Below, one piece after another: positions 1 through 8,117 of a DNA stretch of 64,000 nucleotides. Position numbers and translations under genes: made by a program. Position 1 is the stretch's first letter; the number at the start of each line of letters is the position of its first letter. The notes beneath the pieces were generated by a model. The model had not been told where the DNA came from and ran no database searches. It was given only the letters and a program-made list of their open reading frames with translations. Location: assembly GCF_003594875.1 (NCBI RefSeq), contig NZ_QZEY01000028.1:1-64000 (forward strand), in the 5' to 3' direction. The DNA is from Bailinhaonella thermotolerans (GTDB lineage: Bacteria > Actinomycetota > Actinomycetes > Streptosporangiales > Streptosporangiaceae).

Positions 1-261
1 CAGATCGTCGGCTTCGGCGACCCCGCCAAGATCGCCACCAGCAAGACCGTCGCCGCCAAGGCCAAGGACAAGGCCCAGGACAAGACCCAGGACAAGGCCA
101 AGGTCGAGGACAAGAAGACCAGCTCCGGCACCGCCGCGGCCCAGCCCGCGCAGGACGTGCCGGTGGCCGTCCCCGCGGCCATGGGCGGCACCGCCCTCAT
201 CGGCGGCCTGGTCATCGCCACCACCGCCAAGAAGCTCCACAACCTGTTCAAGCGCTCCTGA
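1..261 (+). CDS. Lys/Ala-rich protein with C-terminal membrane helix (5' partial)
   Basis: The gene enters from the left edge in frame 1 and ends at TGA 259-261, so only the last 86 residues are seen. They contain a charged repeat built on AKDKAQDK and TQDKAK, an Ala/Pro linker, then a hydrophobic stretch (GGTALIGGLVIATTA) and a basic tail ending FKRS. This fits a cell-surface or membrane-anchored protein whose charged region lies on one side of the membrane. I do not recognise a family, and the missing N-terminus may hold the informative domain. A strong terminator hairpin follows. Confidence 0.6.
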   Translation, partial: QIVGFGDPAKIATSKTVAAKAKDKAQDKTQDKAKVEDKKTSSGTAAAQPAQDVPVAVPAAMGGTALIGGLVIATTAKKLHNLFKRS

Positions 262-311
262 CCAGCGGCCCCTGACCGCTCACAGGAGCAGCCCGGCCGG
301 TAGAGCAGGCC

Positions 312-346
312 AAGACCCCACCCCCACCACCCGGGGGTGGGGTCTT
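312..346 (+). terminator. Intrinsic-type terminator hairpin
   Basis: A perfect 14-bp inverted repeat (arms 312-325 and 333-346, aagaccccaccccc and its complement) closes a 7-nt loop. It lies 50 bases after the first stop codon and before the DUF4291 gene. The descending arm ends in only two T residues, as is common in actinomycetes. Confidence 0.8.
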
Positions 347-402
347 CGCATGCCCGGATAATTCGGTTGCCCCGGTGGCGGCCCCGCCGTGATCGTGAGC
401 GG

Positions 403-1023
403 ATGAGCACGCCGTACCGCCAGATCCGCGCCGCCTACACCGAGGAGGTCGTGACCGTCTACCAGGCCTACGAGCCGCGGATCGCGGACGCCGCCCTGGC
501 CGCGGGGCGCTTCGTCCCGCCGTTCAAGCGCGAGCGCATGACCTGGATCAAGCCGTCGTTCCTGTGGATGATGTACCGCTGCGGCTGGGCCGGGAAGCCC
601 GGTCAGGAACGCGTCCTGGCGATCGACATCACCCGCGAGGGCCTGAGCTGGGCGTTGTCGCACGCCTGTCTGAGCCACTACGACCCCCGGGTCCACTCCG
701 GCCAGGCGGCCTGGCGCGCCCGCCTGCGCGAGAGCCCGGTCCGCGTCCAGTGGGACCCCGAGCGCGACGTCCACCTGCGCCCCCTGCCGTACCGCTCCAT
801 CCAGATCGGCCTGTCCGGCGAGGCCGTCCACCGCTACGTGGGCGAGTGGACGACCGGCATCCGCGACGTGACGGACACGGCTCACGCCGTACGGCGGGCC
901 GTGCGCGACGGAGACGCCGCCGCGATCGCCGCCCTGCTCCCCGCCGAACGCCCCTACCCCCACCCGCCCGGCCTCCCGGAGATCTTCGGCCCCGATACGG
1001 CCGCACCGTCGCCGCCCGCCTGA
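403..1023 (+). CDS. DUF4291 family protein
   Basis: The 206-residue product matches the DUF4291 pattern throughout: RQIRAAYTEEVVTVYQAY near the N-terminus, then the hallmark RMTWIKPSFLWMMYR, GKPGQERVLAIDI, and RPLPYRSIQIGL further on. The family is widespread and its function is not established. I chose ATG 403 because the preceding in-frame codons (337-402) overlap the terminator and show no family similarity. The last 15 residues are Pro-rich. A copy of the iterated palindrome GCCGTACGGC lies inside the gene at 886-895, where it encodes Ala-Val-Arg. Confidence 0.85.
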   Translation: MSTPYRQIRAAYTEEVVTVYQAYEPRIADAALAAGRFVPPFKRERMTWIKPSFLWMMYRCGWAGKPGQERVLAIDITREGLSWALSHACLSHYDPRVHSGQAAWRARLRESPVRVQWDPERDVHLRPLPYRSIQIGLSGEAVHRYVGEWTTGIRDVTDTAHAVRRAVRDGDAAAIAALLPAERPYPHPPGLPEIFGPDTAAPSPPA

Positions 1024-1196
1024 CCGCCGCCGCCCGGGTGGCCGCCGTCCAGCCGGTCGGCGGCCGTACGGCGAAGCCGCCGCGGCCGTCGAGGCCCACC
1101 TCGTGCAGGCCGTCGAAGCCGTCGGCGAGCCGGGGCCGGCGCAGGCGCTCGGCGGAGGCGGACGGCAAGGGGGCGCGAGGGAGGGTGGTGGGGCGG

Positions 1197-1984
1197 TCAG
1201 CGGAGGTCGAGGAGGAGGCGGCCGAGGTTGGTGCGGGTCTCGATCTGGGTCAGCGCTGTGGCGAGGCCGGCCGGAGGGAAGATGGTCCAGGCGGGACGGA
1301 GGTCGCCGGCGGCGAGCAGGCGCCAGAGCTCGGCGCGGCGCTCGGCGATGAGGTCGGGCCGGGTGCGGGCCACGGCGCCCACGGAGAAGCCGATCACGCT
1401 CTTGAGACCCCCGAGGAGGGTCCCCGCGTCCACGGTGCCGCCGCCGGCGCTGAAGGCGACCAGGCGGCCGCCGGGGGCCAGGGCGTCCACGCCCCACTGG
1501 ACCAGGTCGCCGCCCACGCCGTCGAGCACGACGTCGACGGGCTCGCCGGAGTACGGCTCCGCGTAGGTCACCACCTCGTCCGCGCCCAGGCCGTACAGGA
1601 ACTCCGCCTTGGCCGCGGAGCCGGCGGCGGCGACCACGCGCGTGGCGCCGAACGCGCGGGCGAGCTGCACGGCGAGGTGGCCGCTGCCGCTGGCCGCGCC
1701 CGTGACCAGCACGGACTCCCCGGCTTCGAGGCGGCCGGCGCGGAGGGCCGACGACGCGACCAGGCCCCGCGCACGACGGTCAGCGCGTCCTCGGCCGACA
1801 CGCCCGCGGGCACCGGGGTGATCAGCGCGGGCACGGCGAGCACCTGTTCGGCGAACAGATCCTCGACGATCCCGGCCACACGGTCGCCGGTCCGGTAACC
1901 CTCCACGCCGGGGCCGACGGCCACGACGTGCCCGGCCATCTCGCCGCCCGGCCGCGTGGCGGCGGCCGTGCCGGCGCGCACCAT
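1197..1984 (-). pseudogene. Zn-independent quinone oxidoreductase/MDR-family gene, truncated and frameshifted
   Basis: Two minus-strand frames together give a medium-chain reductase. From 1984 the first reads GGEMAGHVVAVGPGVEGY and GDRVAGIVEDLF. Near 1765, inside a GGGGCC run, similarity moves to the other frame, which holds the nucleotide-binding core ESVLVTGAASGSGHLAVQLA and runs to TGA 1197. One missing base would explain the shift. The N-terminal catalytic third (about 55 residues before GGEMAG) is also absent, and only 40 bases separate the remaining start from the divergent TetR gene. I call it a pseudogene; a sequencing error could explain the frameshift but not the missing N-terminus. 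Confidence 0.7.
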
Positions 1985-2024
1985 CCTGGGATCGTCCTCC
2001 TCGCCTGACCTCGGGAGCGCCCCG

Positions 2025-2669
2025 ATGACCGACGGAACACCCCGCCTGCGCGACCTCAACAAGCTCCGCACCCGCCAGGGCATCTCCGATGTCGCGACGC
2101 GGCTCTTCCTGGAACGGGGGTACGACAGGGTCACGATCGCCGAGATCGCGGCGGCGGCCGGCGTGGCCAAGCAGACGGTGACCAATCACTTCCCCCGCAA
2201 GGAAGACCTCGTGCTGGACATCCACGAGGAGTTCGTCGCCGCCCCCGCGCGCGCGGTGGCGGACCGCGCGGCGGGCGAATCCGCGCTGACGGCGTTGCGG
2301 TCGGAGTTCTTCGCGCTCCTGGACGCCCGGTCCCCGCTGCTGGGCTTCTCCGGCCCGGAGTTCGCCGCCCTCCTCTTGAGCGGGCCGGCCCTCCGCGCCC
2401 GCCTCCGCGAACTCCACGACGACCGCGAGCGGTCCCTCGCCGCCGCCCTCGCCCGCGAAACCGGCGCCCCCGGCGGCGACCCGGGCCCCCGGCTGGCCGC
2501 CGCCCACCTGCTCACCCCGCACCGCGTGCTCTTCTACGACGTACTGCACGGCCTGAGCCGCGGCGAGGACGCGGAGACGGTCGCCGCCCGCGTCGCCGAG
2601 GCCGCCGGCGCCGCCTTCGCCCTCCTGGAGCCCGCCTTCGCCGCCTACGCCCGCCGCCCCTCGCCCTGA
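2025..2669 (+). CDS. TetR/AcrR family transcriptional regulator
   Basis: The 214-residue protein has a TetR N-terminus: RTRQGISDVATRLFLERGYD leads into the helix-turn-helix VTIAEIAAAAGVAKQTVTNHF and the FPRKEDLV segment. The C-terminal ligand domain is Ala-rich and not diagnostic. The start ATG 2025 gives the usual short lead before the first helix; an earlier in-frame start would run into the neighbouring gene. It is divergent from the broken oxidoreductase gene, its probable former target. It ends at a palindrome and hairpin (2675-2746). Confidence 0.85.
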   Translation: MTDGTPRLRDLNKLRTRQGISDVATRLFLERGYDRVTIAEIAAAAGVAKQTVTNHFPRKEDLVLDIHEEFVAAPARAVADRAAGESALTALRSEFFALLDARSPLLGFSGPEFAALLLSGPALRARLRELHDDRERSLAAALARETGAPGGDPGPRLAAAHLLTPHRVLFYDVLHGLSRGEDAETVAARVAEAAGAAFALLEPAFAAYARRPSP

Positions 2670-2714
2670 GCCCCGCCGTACGGCACGGCCCCGCGACCGC
2701 GCACGCTCGTGCGA

Positions 2715-2746
2715 AAGGCCGCACCCGGTCGGCCGGGCGCGGCCTT
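2715..2746. terminator. Hairpin between convergent genes
   Basis: Arms aaggccgc (2715-2722) and gcggcctt (2739-2746) pair perfectly, and an inner stem cccgg/ccggg (2724-2728, 2733-2737) extends the hairpin. It lies between the TetR gene and the convergent Cys-rich peptide gene, so it could serve both strands. GCCGTACGGC sits just upstream at 2675-2684. Confidence 0.7.
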
Positions 2747-2795
2747 CGCCGTACCTTCCCCCGGGGCTCTCCCGCGGGATCAGCGCGATCGCGGG

Positions 2796-2996
2796 TCAGC
2801 AGCCGCGGGAGTAGTACTCACAGGTGGTCGTGCTGGTGTTGTCGGGCCATGTGCAGTAGCGCCACCTGTACCGCCACCCGGAGCCCGTGGGGACACACTT
2901 GCAGGTGTTGCCCCAGGTGCAGACGGCGGCCTCCGCCCGAATCGCGGGAATCAGCAGGCCGAGCAGCCTGTCCGCGAGGATTTCGACGAGACGCAT
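2796..2996 (-). CDS. Small Cys-rich peptide (paralogue of the 44885-45070 gene)
   Basis: A 66-residue product starts at ATG 2994-2996 behind the ribosome site GAAGGGAAG. Residues 1-22 form an amphipathic leader-like region (MRLVEILADRLLGLLIPAIR). The C-terminal 43 residues hold five Cys, many Trp/Tyr/Thr residues, and end in Cys (EYYSRGC). It shares the layout DRLL, then a Pro about 5 residues on, then A-x-AVC-x-x-W/G-x-TC with the peptide at 44885-45070, so the two are paralogues. No maturation genes lie next to this copy. A ribosomal peptide precursor or a disulfide-rich secreted peptide are both possible; no named family is claimed. Confidence 0.7.
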   Translation of the reverse strand: MRLVEILADRLLGLLIPAIRAEAAVCTWGNTCKCVPTGSGWRYRWRYCTWPDNTSTTTCEYYSRGC

Positions 2997-3337
2997 GGGT
3001 CGAACTTCCCTTCTCGTGAGCCGGGGAAACGTTCGCCCGCCCGAGACCACGGCGGTCAGCGCACAGTAGATTCCGGCCGGGAACACCGTCAATATCGCGG
3101 GTCGCCTCAGCGGTGTCCGGATGCGGACACGACGCCGCCCTCCCGCCCGTACGGCGCGCGCCGAGGCGGCGGGCTCCGCCGTACGGCGGGAGCGGGCGGG
3201 GAGCGGAGGAGCCGGGGGCGCGGGCGAAGGCGTGTTCGGGGCCGGACACGCTCAGGACGCCGCAGGCGCCGCCGGTGGAGACCACGGGGAGGTGTTCGCC
3301 GGCGGGGGAGCGCTGGACGCCCGCCGTGCCGCGGGGG
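2997..3337. other. Intergenic region, no gene seen
   Basis: It holds the upstream region of the Cys-rich peptide gene. A 7-bp inverted repeat gtgtccg/cggacac (3113-3119 and 3124-3130, loop gatg) is a possible operator or small hairpin. Two copies of the GTACGGC palindrome lie near 3149 and 3177. The ORFs crossing this stretch lack coding character. Confidence 0.5.
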
Positions 3338-4576
3338 TCAGCGCATCTTGTAGCGGATGGGGAGGTGCTTGAGGCCGCCGACGAAGGTCGTCTCGATCCA
3401 CTGGGGGTCGCCGGCGGGCTCGATCTCGCGGAGGCGGGGGAGGAGCTCGGTGAAGAGGGCGCGGGCCTCCATGCGGGCCAGCGCGGCCCCCAGGCAGTAG
3501 TGGGCGCCGAAGCCGAAGGCCAGGTGCCGGTTGGGGGTGCGGCCCACGTCGAACGTGAAGGGGTCGGTGAAGACCTCCTCGTCGCGGTTGGCGGAGGGGT
3601 AGGCCAGCAGGACCGAGTCCCCCCGCGCGATGCGGACCCCGCGCAGCTCGTAGTCGGCGGTCGCCGTGCGCATGAACTCCTTGACCGGCGTGACCCAGCG
3701 GATCATCTCGTCCACCGCGAGCGGCATCAGGCCGAGGTCGGCGCGGAGCCGTTCGAGCTGGTCGGGGTACGTCATGAGGGCGTGCAGGCCGCCGGCGATC
3801 GTGGAGCTGGTGGTGTCGTGGCCCGCGGTGGCGATGATCGTGTAGTACGACGCGGTGTCGAAGTCGTTGAGCGGCTCGCCGTCCACCACCGCGTTGGCGA
3901 TCGCGGAGGCCAGGTCGTCGGTGGGGTTCGCGCGGCGGGACCCGGTCAGGTCCTTGAAGTACGCGAAGAAGTCCATGAGCACCGTGAGCTGCTCCTCGGC
4001 CGTCTCCCCGCGCCGCCGCTCCGGGTCCTGGCCGCCGAACAGTTCCTGCGTGAGCTGGAGCATGCGCGGGAAGTCGCTCTCCGGCAGCCCCAGCAGCGAC
4101 ATGATCACGTACAGCGGGTAGTGCGCGGCGATGTCGGCCGCGAAGTCGCACGCCCCGCCGTACTCCAGCATCAGGTCCACGTAGCGGCGGGCGAGCACCC
4201 CGATCCGCTCCTCCATGCGGCGCATCGCCGCCGGCCGGAACCAGTCGGCGGCGATCGCCCGCTGCAGCCGGTGGTCGGGGTCGTCCATGTGCACCAGCGT
4301 GCGCAGCGCCATCCCGGACGCGGCGATCTGCTCCTCGGTGGCCTGCGGCATCAGCAGCGTGCGCGGCGCGTTGAGGAACAGGTCGTGCCGCCGCTCGATC
4401 TCCAGCACGTCGGCGTGCTTGGTGATCGCCCAGAACGGCCGGTACCCGGGCCCGTCCACCCGGTGCACCGGGTCCTCGCGGCGCAGCAGGGCGCACGCGG
4501 CGTGGAAGCGCTCGTCGTCGGCGTACGCGGTGGGGTCGACGAGCGCCAGGCCCGCCTCACGAACGGATGCGGCCAT
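3338..4576 (-). CDS. Cytochrome P450
   Basis: A 412-residue bacterial class I P450. The oxygen-activating I-helix motif AGHDTTSS starts at residue 251, the K-helix E-x-x-R is E290/R293, and the heme loop FGFGAHYCLGAALAR places the proximal Cys at residue 361. Length and motifs are intact and it should be a soluble monooxygenase needing ferredoxin and reductase, which are not encoded nearby. It starts at ATG 4576 with AAGGGAAG upstream and lies 48 bases after the aldehyde dehydrogenase gene, as the third gene of an ADH-ALDH-P450 operon. This suggests hydroxylation followed by oxidation to an acid, as in terpene, alkane or sterol side-chain catabolism. The substrate cannot be read from sequence. 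Confidence 0.92.
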   Translation of the reverse strand: MAASVREAGLALVDPTAYADDERFHAACALLRREDPVHRVDGPGYRPFWAITKHADVLEIERRHDLFLNAPRTLLMPQATEEQIAASGMALRTLVHMDDPDHRLQRAIAADWFRPAAMRRMEERIGVLARRYVDLMLEYGGACDFAADIAAHYPLYVIMSLLGLPESDFPRMLQLTQELFGGQDPERRRGETAEEQLTVLMDFFAYFKDLTGSRRANPTDDLASAIANAVVDGEPLNDFDTASYYTIIATAGHDTTSSTIAGGLHALMTYPDQLERLRADLGLMPLAVDEMIRWVTPVKEFMRTATADYELRGVRIARGDSVLLAYPSANRDEEVFTDPFTFDVGRTPNRHLAFGFGAHYCLGAALARMEARALFTELLPRLREIEPAGDPQWIETTFVGGLKHLPIRYKMR

Positions 4577-4624
4577 CGGACTTCCCTTCGCCGGGGGTCA
4601 TCTCCTCAAGATCATCTCACCGGG

Positions 4625-6028
4625 TCACCTCGCCCTGTGAACCACCTGGATCTCGGTGAAGCCCAGCAGCCCCCACGTGCCGTTCTCGACGCCGACGCCG
4701 CTGTGCTTGAACCCGCCGAACGGCTGCCCCGGGTGCAGCGCCAGGTGCGTGTTGGCCCAGGCCGTACCGCACTCCAGCTCCGCGGCGACCTCGGCCGCGC
4801 GGTCGGCGTCGGCGCTCCAGACCGAGCCGGACAGCCCGAAGTGGGTCGCGTTCGCCCGCTCCAGCGCCTCGTCCAGGGTCCGGTAGCCGATCACCGGCAG
4901 CGCGGGCCCGAACTGCTCCTCGTCCACGATCCGCATCCCGTCCCGGGCTCCGGCCAGGATCGTGGGCTCGAAGAAGTACCCGGGCCCGTCCATCGCCCTG
5001 CCGCCGGTCACGGCCCGTGCCCCGTTCCCGAGCGCGTCGGCGACCAGCTCGCTCACCCGTTCGAACTGCGGCTTGTTGTTGATCGGCCCGTACTGCACGC
5101 CCTCGGTCATCCCGTCGCCGACCTTGGCCTCCCGCGCCCTGGCCGCCAGCGCCTCCACGACCTCGTCGTACATCCGCTCCGGGGCGTAGACCCGCTTGAT
5201 CGCCGAGCAGACCTGCCCGTTGTTCTGGAACGCCGCCGCGAACAGCTTGTCCGCCACCGCCCCGGGGTCCACGTCGTCGAGCAGGATCGCCGGGTCGTTG
5301 CCACCCAGCTCCAGCGTGACGCGCTTCAGGTCCGGCGCGGCGCTCTGGGCGACCTTCTTCCCCGTCGCGACCGACCCGGTGAAGCTGATCTTCCGGGGCA
5401 CCGGGTGCGACGTCATCCACGCGCCCAGTTCGTCGCCGCCGCTGATCACGTTGAGCACCCCGGCCGGGAGGACGTCCTTCAGCAGCGTGCCCATGGCCAG
5501 GGACGACAGCGGAGTGTACGGCGAGGGCTTGAGCACCATCGTGTTCCCCGCCAGCAGCGCCGGCGCGATCTTCCAGGCCGCCAGCATGACCGGGTAGTTC
5601 CACGGCGTGATCGCCGCCACGACGCCGAGCGGGCGCCGCCGCACCTCCACCCGCGCCTGGTCGTCGTCCCGGATCACCTCGGTGGGGATCTCCAGGTCGG
5701 CGAAGTACTTCAGCCAGTAGCCGGCCCCGACGATCTCGAAGGTCGCCTCGCCGATCGGCTTGCCCTGCTCCATCGTCAGCGTCGGCGCCAGCTCCCCGGC
5801 CTTGGCCATCAGCAGGTCGCCGGCCTCGTGCAGCGCCTTGCGCCGCCCGGCCTCGTCCTTGCGCCAGTCGCGCCAGGCCCCGGCGGCGGCCTTCATGGCG
5901 GCGTCGAGCTGCTCGCGCGAGCAGTCCGGCGCCTGCGCGTGCACCTGCCCGGTCGCCGGGTTCACGACCCCGAACTCCCGGTCGGCGGCCACGCTCTCGC
6001 CCCCGATGGTCATCGTCTGCTCGGCCAC
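4625..6028 (-). CDS. NAD(P)-dependent aldehyde dehydrogenase
   Basis: A 467-residue ALDH-superfamily enzyme. The general base lies in TLELGGND (Glu240) and the nucleophile in NNGQVCSA (Cys274). The FTGSVATGKKVA cofactor segment and the C-terminal PFGGFKHSG are present. I chose GTG 6026-6028 because CAGGAGGAAG lies immediately upstream; the longer reading frame has an Arg/Pro-rich start with no similarity. It oxidises an aldehyde to the carboxylic acid. It lies between alcohol dehydrogenase and P450 on the same strand. The 243 bases before it carry a cluster of GTACGGC palindromes. Confidence 0.92.
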   Translation of the reverse strand: MAEQTMTIGGESVAADREFGVVNPATGQVHAQAPDCSREQLDAAMKAAAGAWRDWRKDEAGRRKALHEAGDLLMAKAGELAPTLTMEQGKPIGEATFEIVGAGYWLKYFADLEIPTEVIRDDDQARVEVRRRPLGVVAAITPWNYPVMLAAWKIAPALLAGNTMVLKPSPYTPLSSLAMGTLLKDVLPAGVLNVISGGDELGAWMTSHPVPRKISFTGSVATGKKVAQSAAPDLKRVTLELGGNDPAILLDDVDPGAVADKLFAAAFQNNGQVCSAIKRVYAPERMYDEVVEALAARAREAKVGDGMTEGVQYGPINNKPQFERVSELVADALGNGARAVTGGRAMDGPGYFFEPTILAGARDGMRIVDEEQFGPALPVIGYRTLDEALERANATHFGLSGSVWSADADRAAEVAAELECGTAWANTHLALHPGQPFGGFKHSGVGVENGTWGLLGFTEIQVVHRAR

Positions 6029-6129
6029 GGCTTCCTCCTGATCTGTGTACGGCTGACGCGGCGTCCGGCCCGCGCGACGGGGCCGCGGCGGTTCCTTCAC
6101 GCTGTGCTTCCGTGGTGCGGCTGGTTCGG

Positions 6130-6264
6130 TCGTACGGCGGGCTTCGGGCTTCGGGGTTACGCGGTGTCGGCTTCGGGGTTTCCGGTACGGCGTCGGCTTC
6201 CGGTTTTCCGGTACGGCGTCTGCTTCGGGCTTGGCCGTACGGCGGGCGCGGTGCCGTACGGCGT
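6130..6264. repeat. Cluster of the GTACGGC palindrome between adh and aldh
   Basis: Five copies of GTACGGC occur in 135 bases, two of them full GCCGTACGGC (6234-6243, 6253-6262). Two copies sit in a 26-bp near-tandem unit ttccggtacggcgtc at 6180 and 6206. The cluster fills the only long gap in the ADH-ALDH-P450 operon. Confidence 0.8.
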
Positions 6265-6271
6265 GGGCGGG

Positions 6272-7366
6272 TCAGGATCCGGGCAGCAGCACGGGCTTGA
6301 TCACGTCGCCGGAGTGCGACGCCGCCTCGGCCGCGTTGATCTCGCTGAGCGGGTAGGTCGTCACGAGCCGGTCGAACGGCATCCGCCCCTGCCGCCACAA
6401 CTCGATGAGCCGGGGGATGAACACGCGGGGAACGGCGTTCCCCTCGAAGATCCCCATCACCGTCCGTCCGAGGGCCAGCACATTGGGATCGAGCACGATG
6501 TCTCCTTGCCCCAACGCCACGAGTCCGCAAACCCCCGTCGGCCGCAGCGAGCCCACCGCGGTCGCGATCACCCCCGGCACCCCGGTCGTGTCGAAGGAGT
6601 AGTGGGCCCCGCCCCCGGTGACCGCGGTCACCTGCGCCTGCAGCTCGGGGTCCCGTCCGTCGAACGTGTGGGTGGCCCCGAGTTCCCGCGCCAGCTCCAG
6701 CCGCTTCTCGTGCAGGTCGACGGCGATGATCGTCGCGGCCCCCGCCACCCTGGCCGCCATCACGGCCGACAGCCCCACCGCCCCGGCCCCGAACACGGCG
6801 ATGCTCGACCCCGCGGCCACCTTGAGCGCGACCAGGACGGACCCCGCCCCGGTCTGCACCCCGCACCCGAGCGGCGCCATCGTCTCCAGCCGCAGATCCT
6901 TGGGGATCACGACCGCGTTCCGCGCCTCCACCAGGGAGTGCGAGGCGAACGACGACTGCCCGAACCACCGGCTGAGCACGGCCTTCCCGCTCTCGTCGGT
7001 GACGCGGGTCCGCCCGTCCAGTTCCAGCCCCGTCAGGTTCCGCAGCAGGAACTCGTCGCAGTACGGCGCGCTCCCGGCCAGGCAGTTCCCGCACCGCCCG
7101 CACGAGTCGTACGAGAGCACGACGTGATCGCCCTCCTGAACCCCCGTGACCCCGGGCCCCACGGCCTCGACGACCCCGGCCCCCTCATGCCCCAGGATCA
7201 CCGGCTTGGCCACGAGGTCCCCCGGCACCCGCCCCAGCATGTCGGTATGGCACATCCCGGCCCCCGCGATCCGGACGAGCACCTCCCCGGCCCCCGGCTC
7301 CTCCATCTCCACCCGCTCGACGGAGTACGGCGCGGCGACGTCCCGCAGAACAGCGGCCTCGACCAC
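6272..7366 (-). CDS. Zinc-dependent alcohol dehydrogenase (MDR family)
   Basis: A 364-residue MDR-family dehydrogenase. Catalytic zinc ligands are Cys39 (GMCHTD) and His60-Glu61 (GHEGAG). The structural zinc loop is complete, with Cys at 89, 92, 95 and 103. The Rossmann motif is VFGAGAVGLS. This is the long-loop class that oxidises primary or aryl alcohols with NAD. I place the start at GTG 7364-7366, after AGGGGGG; the longer frame would run through the promoter. It is the first gene of the ADH-ALDH-P450 operon, 42 bases behind a well-formed promoter. Confidence 0.9.
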   Translation of the reverse strand: MVEAAVLRDVAAPYSVERVEMEEPGAGEVLVRIAGAGMCHTDMLGRVPGDLVAKPVILGHEGAGVVEAVGPGVTGVQEGDHVVLSYDSCGRCGNCLAGSAPYCDEFLLRNLTGLELDGRTRVTDESGKAVLSRWFGQSSFASHSLVEARNAVVIPKDLRLETMAPLGCGVQTGAGSVLVALKVAAGSSIAVFGAGAVGLSAVMAARVAGAATIIAVDLHEKRLELARELGATHTFDGRDPELQAQVTAVTGGGAHYSFDTTGVPGVIATAVGSLRPTGVCGLVALGQGDIVLDPNVLALGRTVMGIFEGNAVPRVFIPRLIELWRQGRMPFDRLVTTYPLSEINAAEAASHSGDVIKPVLLPGS

Positions 7367-7407
7367 CAAGAAGACCCCCCTAGAAAAGGCGACCCATCTG
7401 GCCGCCG

Positions 7408-7436
7408 ACACTAGAACCAGATTCGGTACCCGTCAA
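7408..7436 (-). promoter_or_regulatory. Promoter with embedded 18-bp motif for the adh-aldh-P450 operon
   Basis: On the minus strand TTGACG (7431-7436), a 17-bp spacer and TAGTGT (7408-7413) match the sigma-70/HrdB pattern. The plus-strand motif actagaaccagattcggt (7410-7427) fills the spacer and -10 region. The same 18-mer with one change recurs in the same position before the acyl-CoA dehydrogenase gene (43731-43748), which points to a common regulator. Confidence 0.65.
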
Positions 7437-7791
7437 CGAACCCGGCCGTCCCTTCCAGCCTGACCCCCAAACCCCCTGGAAGGAAAGACGTACGGCCAGC
7501 CGCAAGCGCACTCAAGCCTCAAGGCGCAGGCGCACCTAACGCCCCGGAGGAACAAACGCGCCCAAAAGGACAAGGTGACGCGACGTGCCGAGGGAACAAC
7601 CGCCGACGCCGAACAGGCGGCAGGGGTGACAACAAGGGCTTCGCGTGAGAGCGCTTCGCGCGTTCAAGCTCAGACTCCGCCTATTGGGGCTGCGCCCCGG
7701 CGAGGGGCTGCCGCCCCTCGCGCTCCCCGCAAGCCTCGGGTCTGGGGCGACCGAAGGGCGGCGCCTACGGGAAGCGCACGAAGGTGGGAAA
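7437..7791. other. Intergenic region without a convincing gene
   Basis: The sequence between the adh promoter and the palindromic operator reads open in several frames but has low coding quality. It contains the self-complementary stretch ggggctgcgccccg (around 7687) and similar small hairpins. I see no promoter or RNA gene I can support. Confidence 0.4.
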
Positions 7792-7825
7792 TGCACGTGC
7801 AGATGCACGTGCACTGGATCATAAT
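7792..7825 (+). promoter_or_regulatory. Twin TGCACGTGCA operator over a promoter
   Basis: Two perfect 10-bp palindromes TGCACGTGCA (7792-7801 and 7804-7813) lie 12 bases apart, about one helical turn, so a dimeric protein could bind both on one face. A good -10 element CATAAT follows at 7820-7825; the -35 position falls inside the palindromes. They lie upstream of the 69-residue membrane protein gene (7899) and near the XRE-type regulator at 8329-9177, which is a candidate binder. Confidence 0.6.
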
Positions 7826-7898
7826 GGAGCCCAGGCGGCAGCAGCCCAAGACAGCGTTGAGGTCAGCGAGCACCGGTTCGCGCGATGGAGGCGTGCCC

Positions 7899-8108
7899 AT
7901 GAGCGTGCACAGCTCAGACGGACATAGTGAACGTCGTCGCCGGAGAACGAGACAGCGGTTCGCGGTCATCGTCGCCGCCGGAGCCCTGGTGACGGTCGTC
8001 GTGGCCCTGGAGCCCGACTGGGCCATCCCGATAGGTGCCGGCGTGGCGGTGGCCGCCCTCCTCCGAGACGTTCTCTTCGCCGGGCGCCGCCGCCCGGACG
8101 ACCCCTGA
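7899..8108 (+). CDS. Small two-helix membrane protein
   Basis: A 69-residue product starts at ATG 7899 with GGAGG nine bases upstream. It has a strongly basic N-terminus (ERRRRRTRQR), two hydrophobic segments (FAVIVAAGALVTVVVAL and IGAGVAVAALLRDVLF) and a basic tail, so it should be an inner-membrane protein with both ends in the cytoplasm. I do not recognise a family. It is preceded by the twin palindromic operator and converges on the DUF397 gene, with only 9 bases between stop codons. Confidence 0.65.
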   Translation: MSVHSSDGHSERRRRRTRQRFAVIVAAGALVTVVVALEPDWAIPIGAGVAVAALLRDVLFAGRRRPDDP

Positions 8109-8117
8109 GTTCAGCCC

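Noticed and set aside
280-1497. Long minus-strand ORF of about 400 codons near the left end
   Set aside because: Arg/Pro/Gly-rich translation antisense to DUF4291 and the oxidoreductase remnant; a typical shadow frame in very GC-rich DNA.
3113-7414. Plus-strand ORF of about 1400 codons opposite P450, ALDH and ADH
   Set aside because: It is antisense to three genes with intact catalytic motifs and has no recognisable domain.
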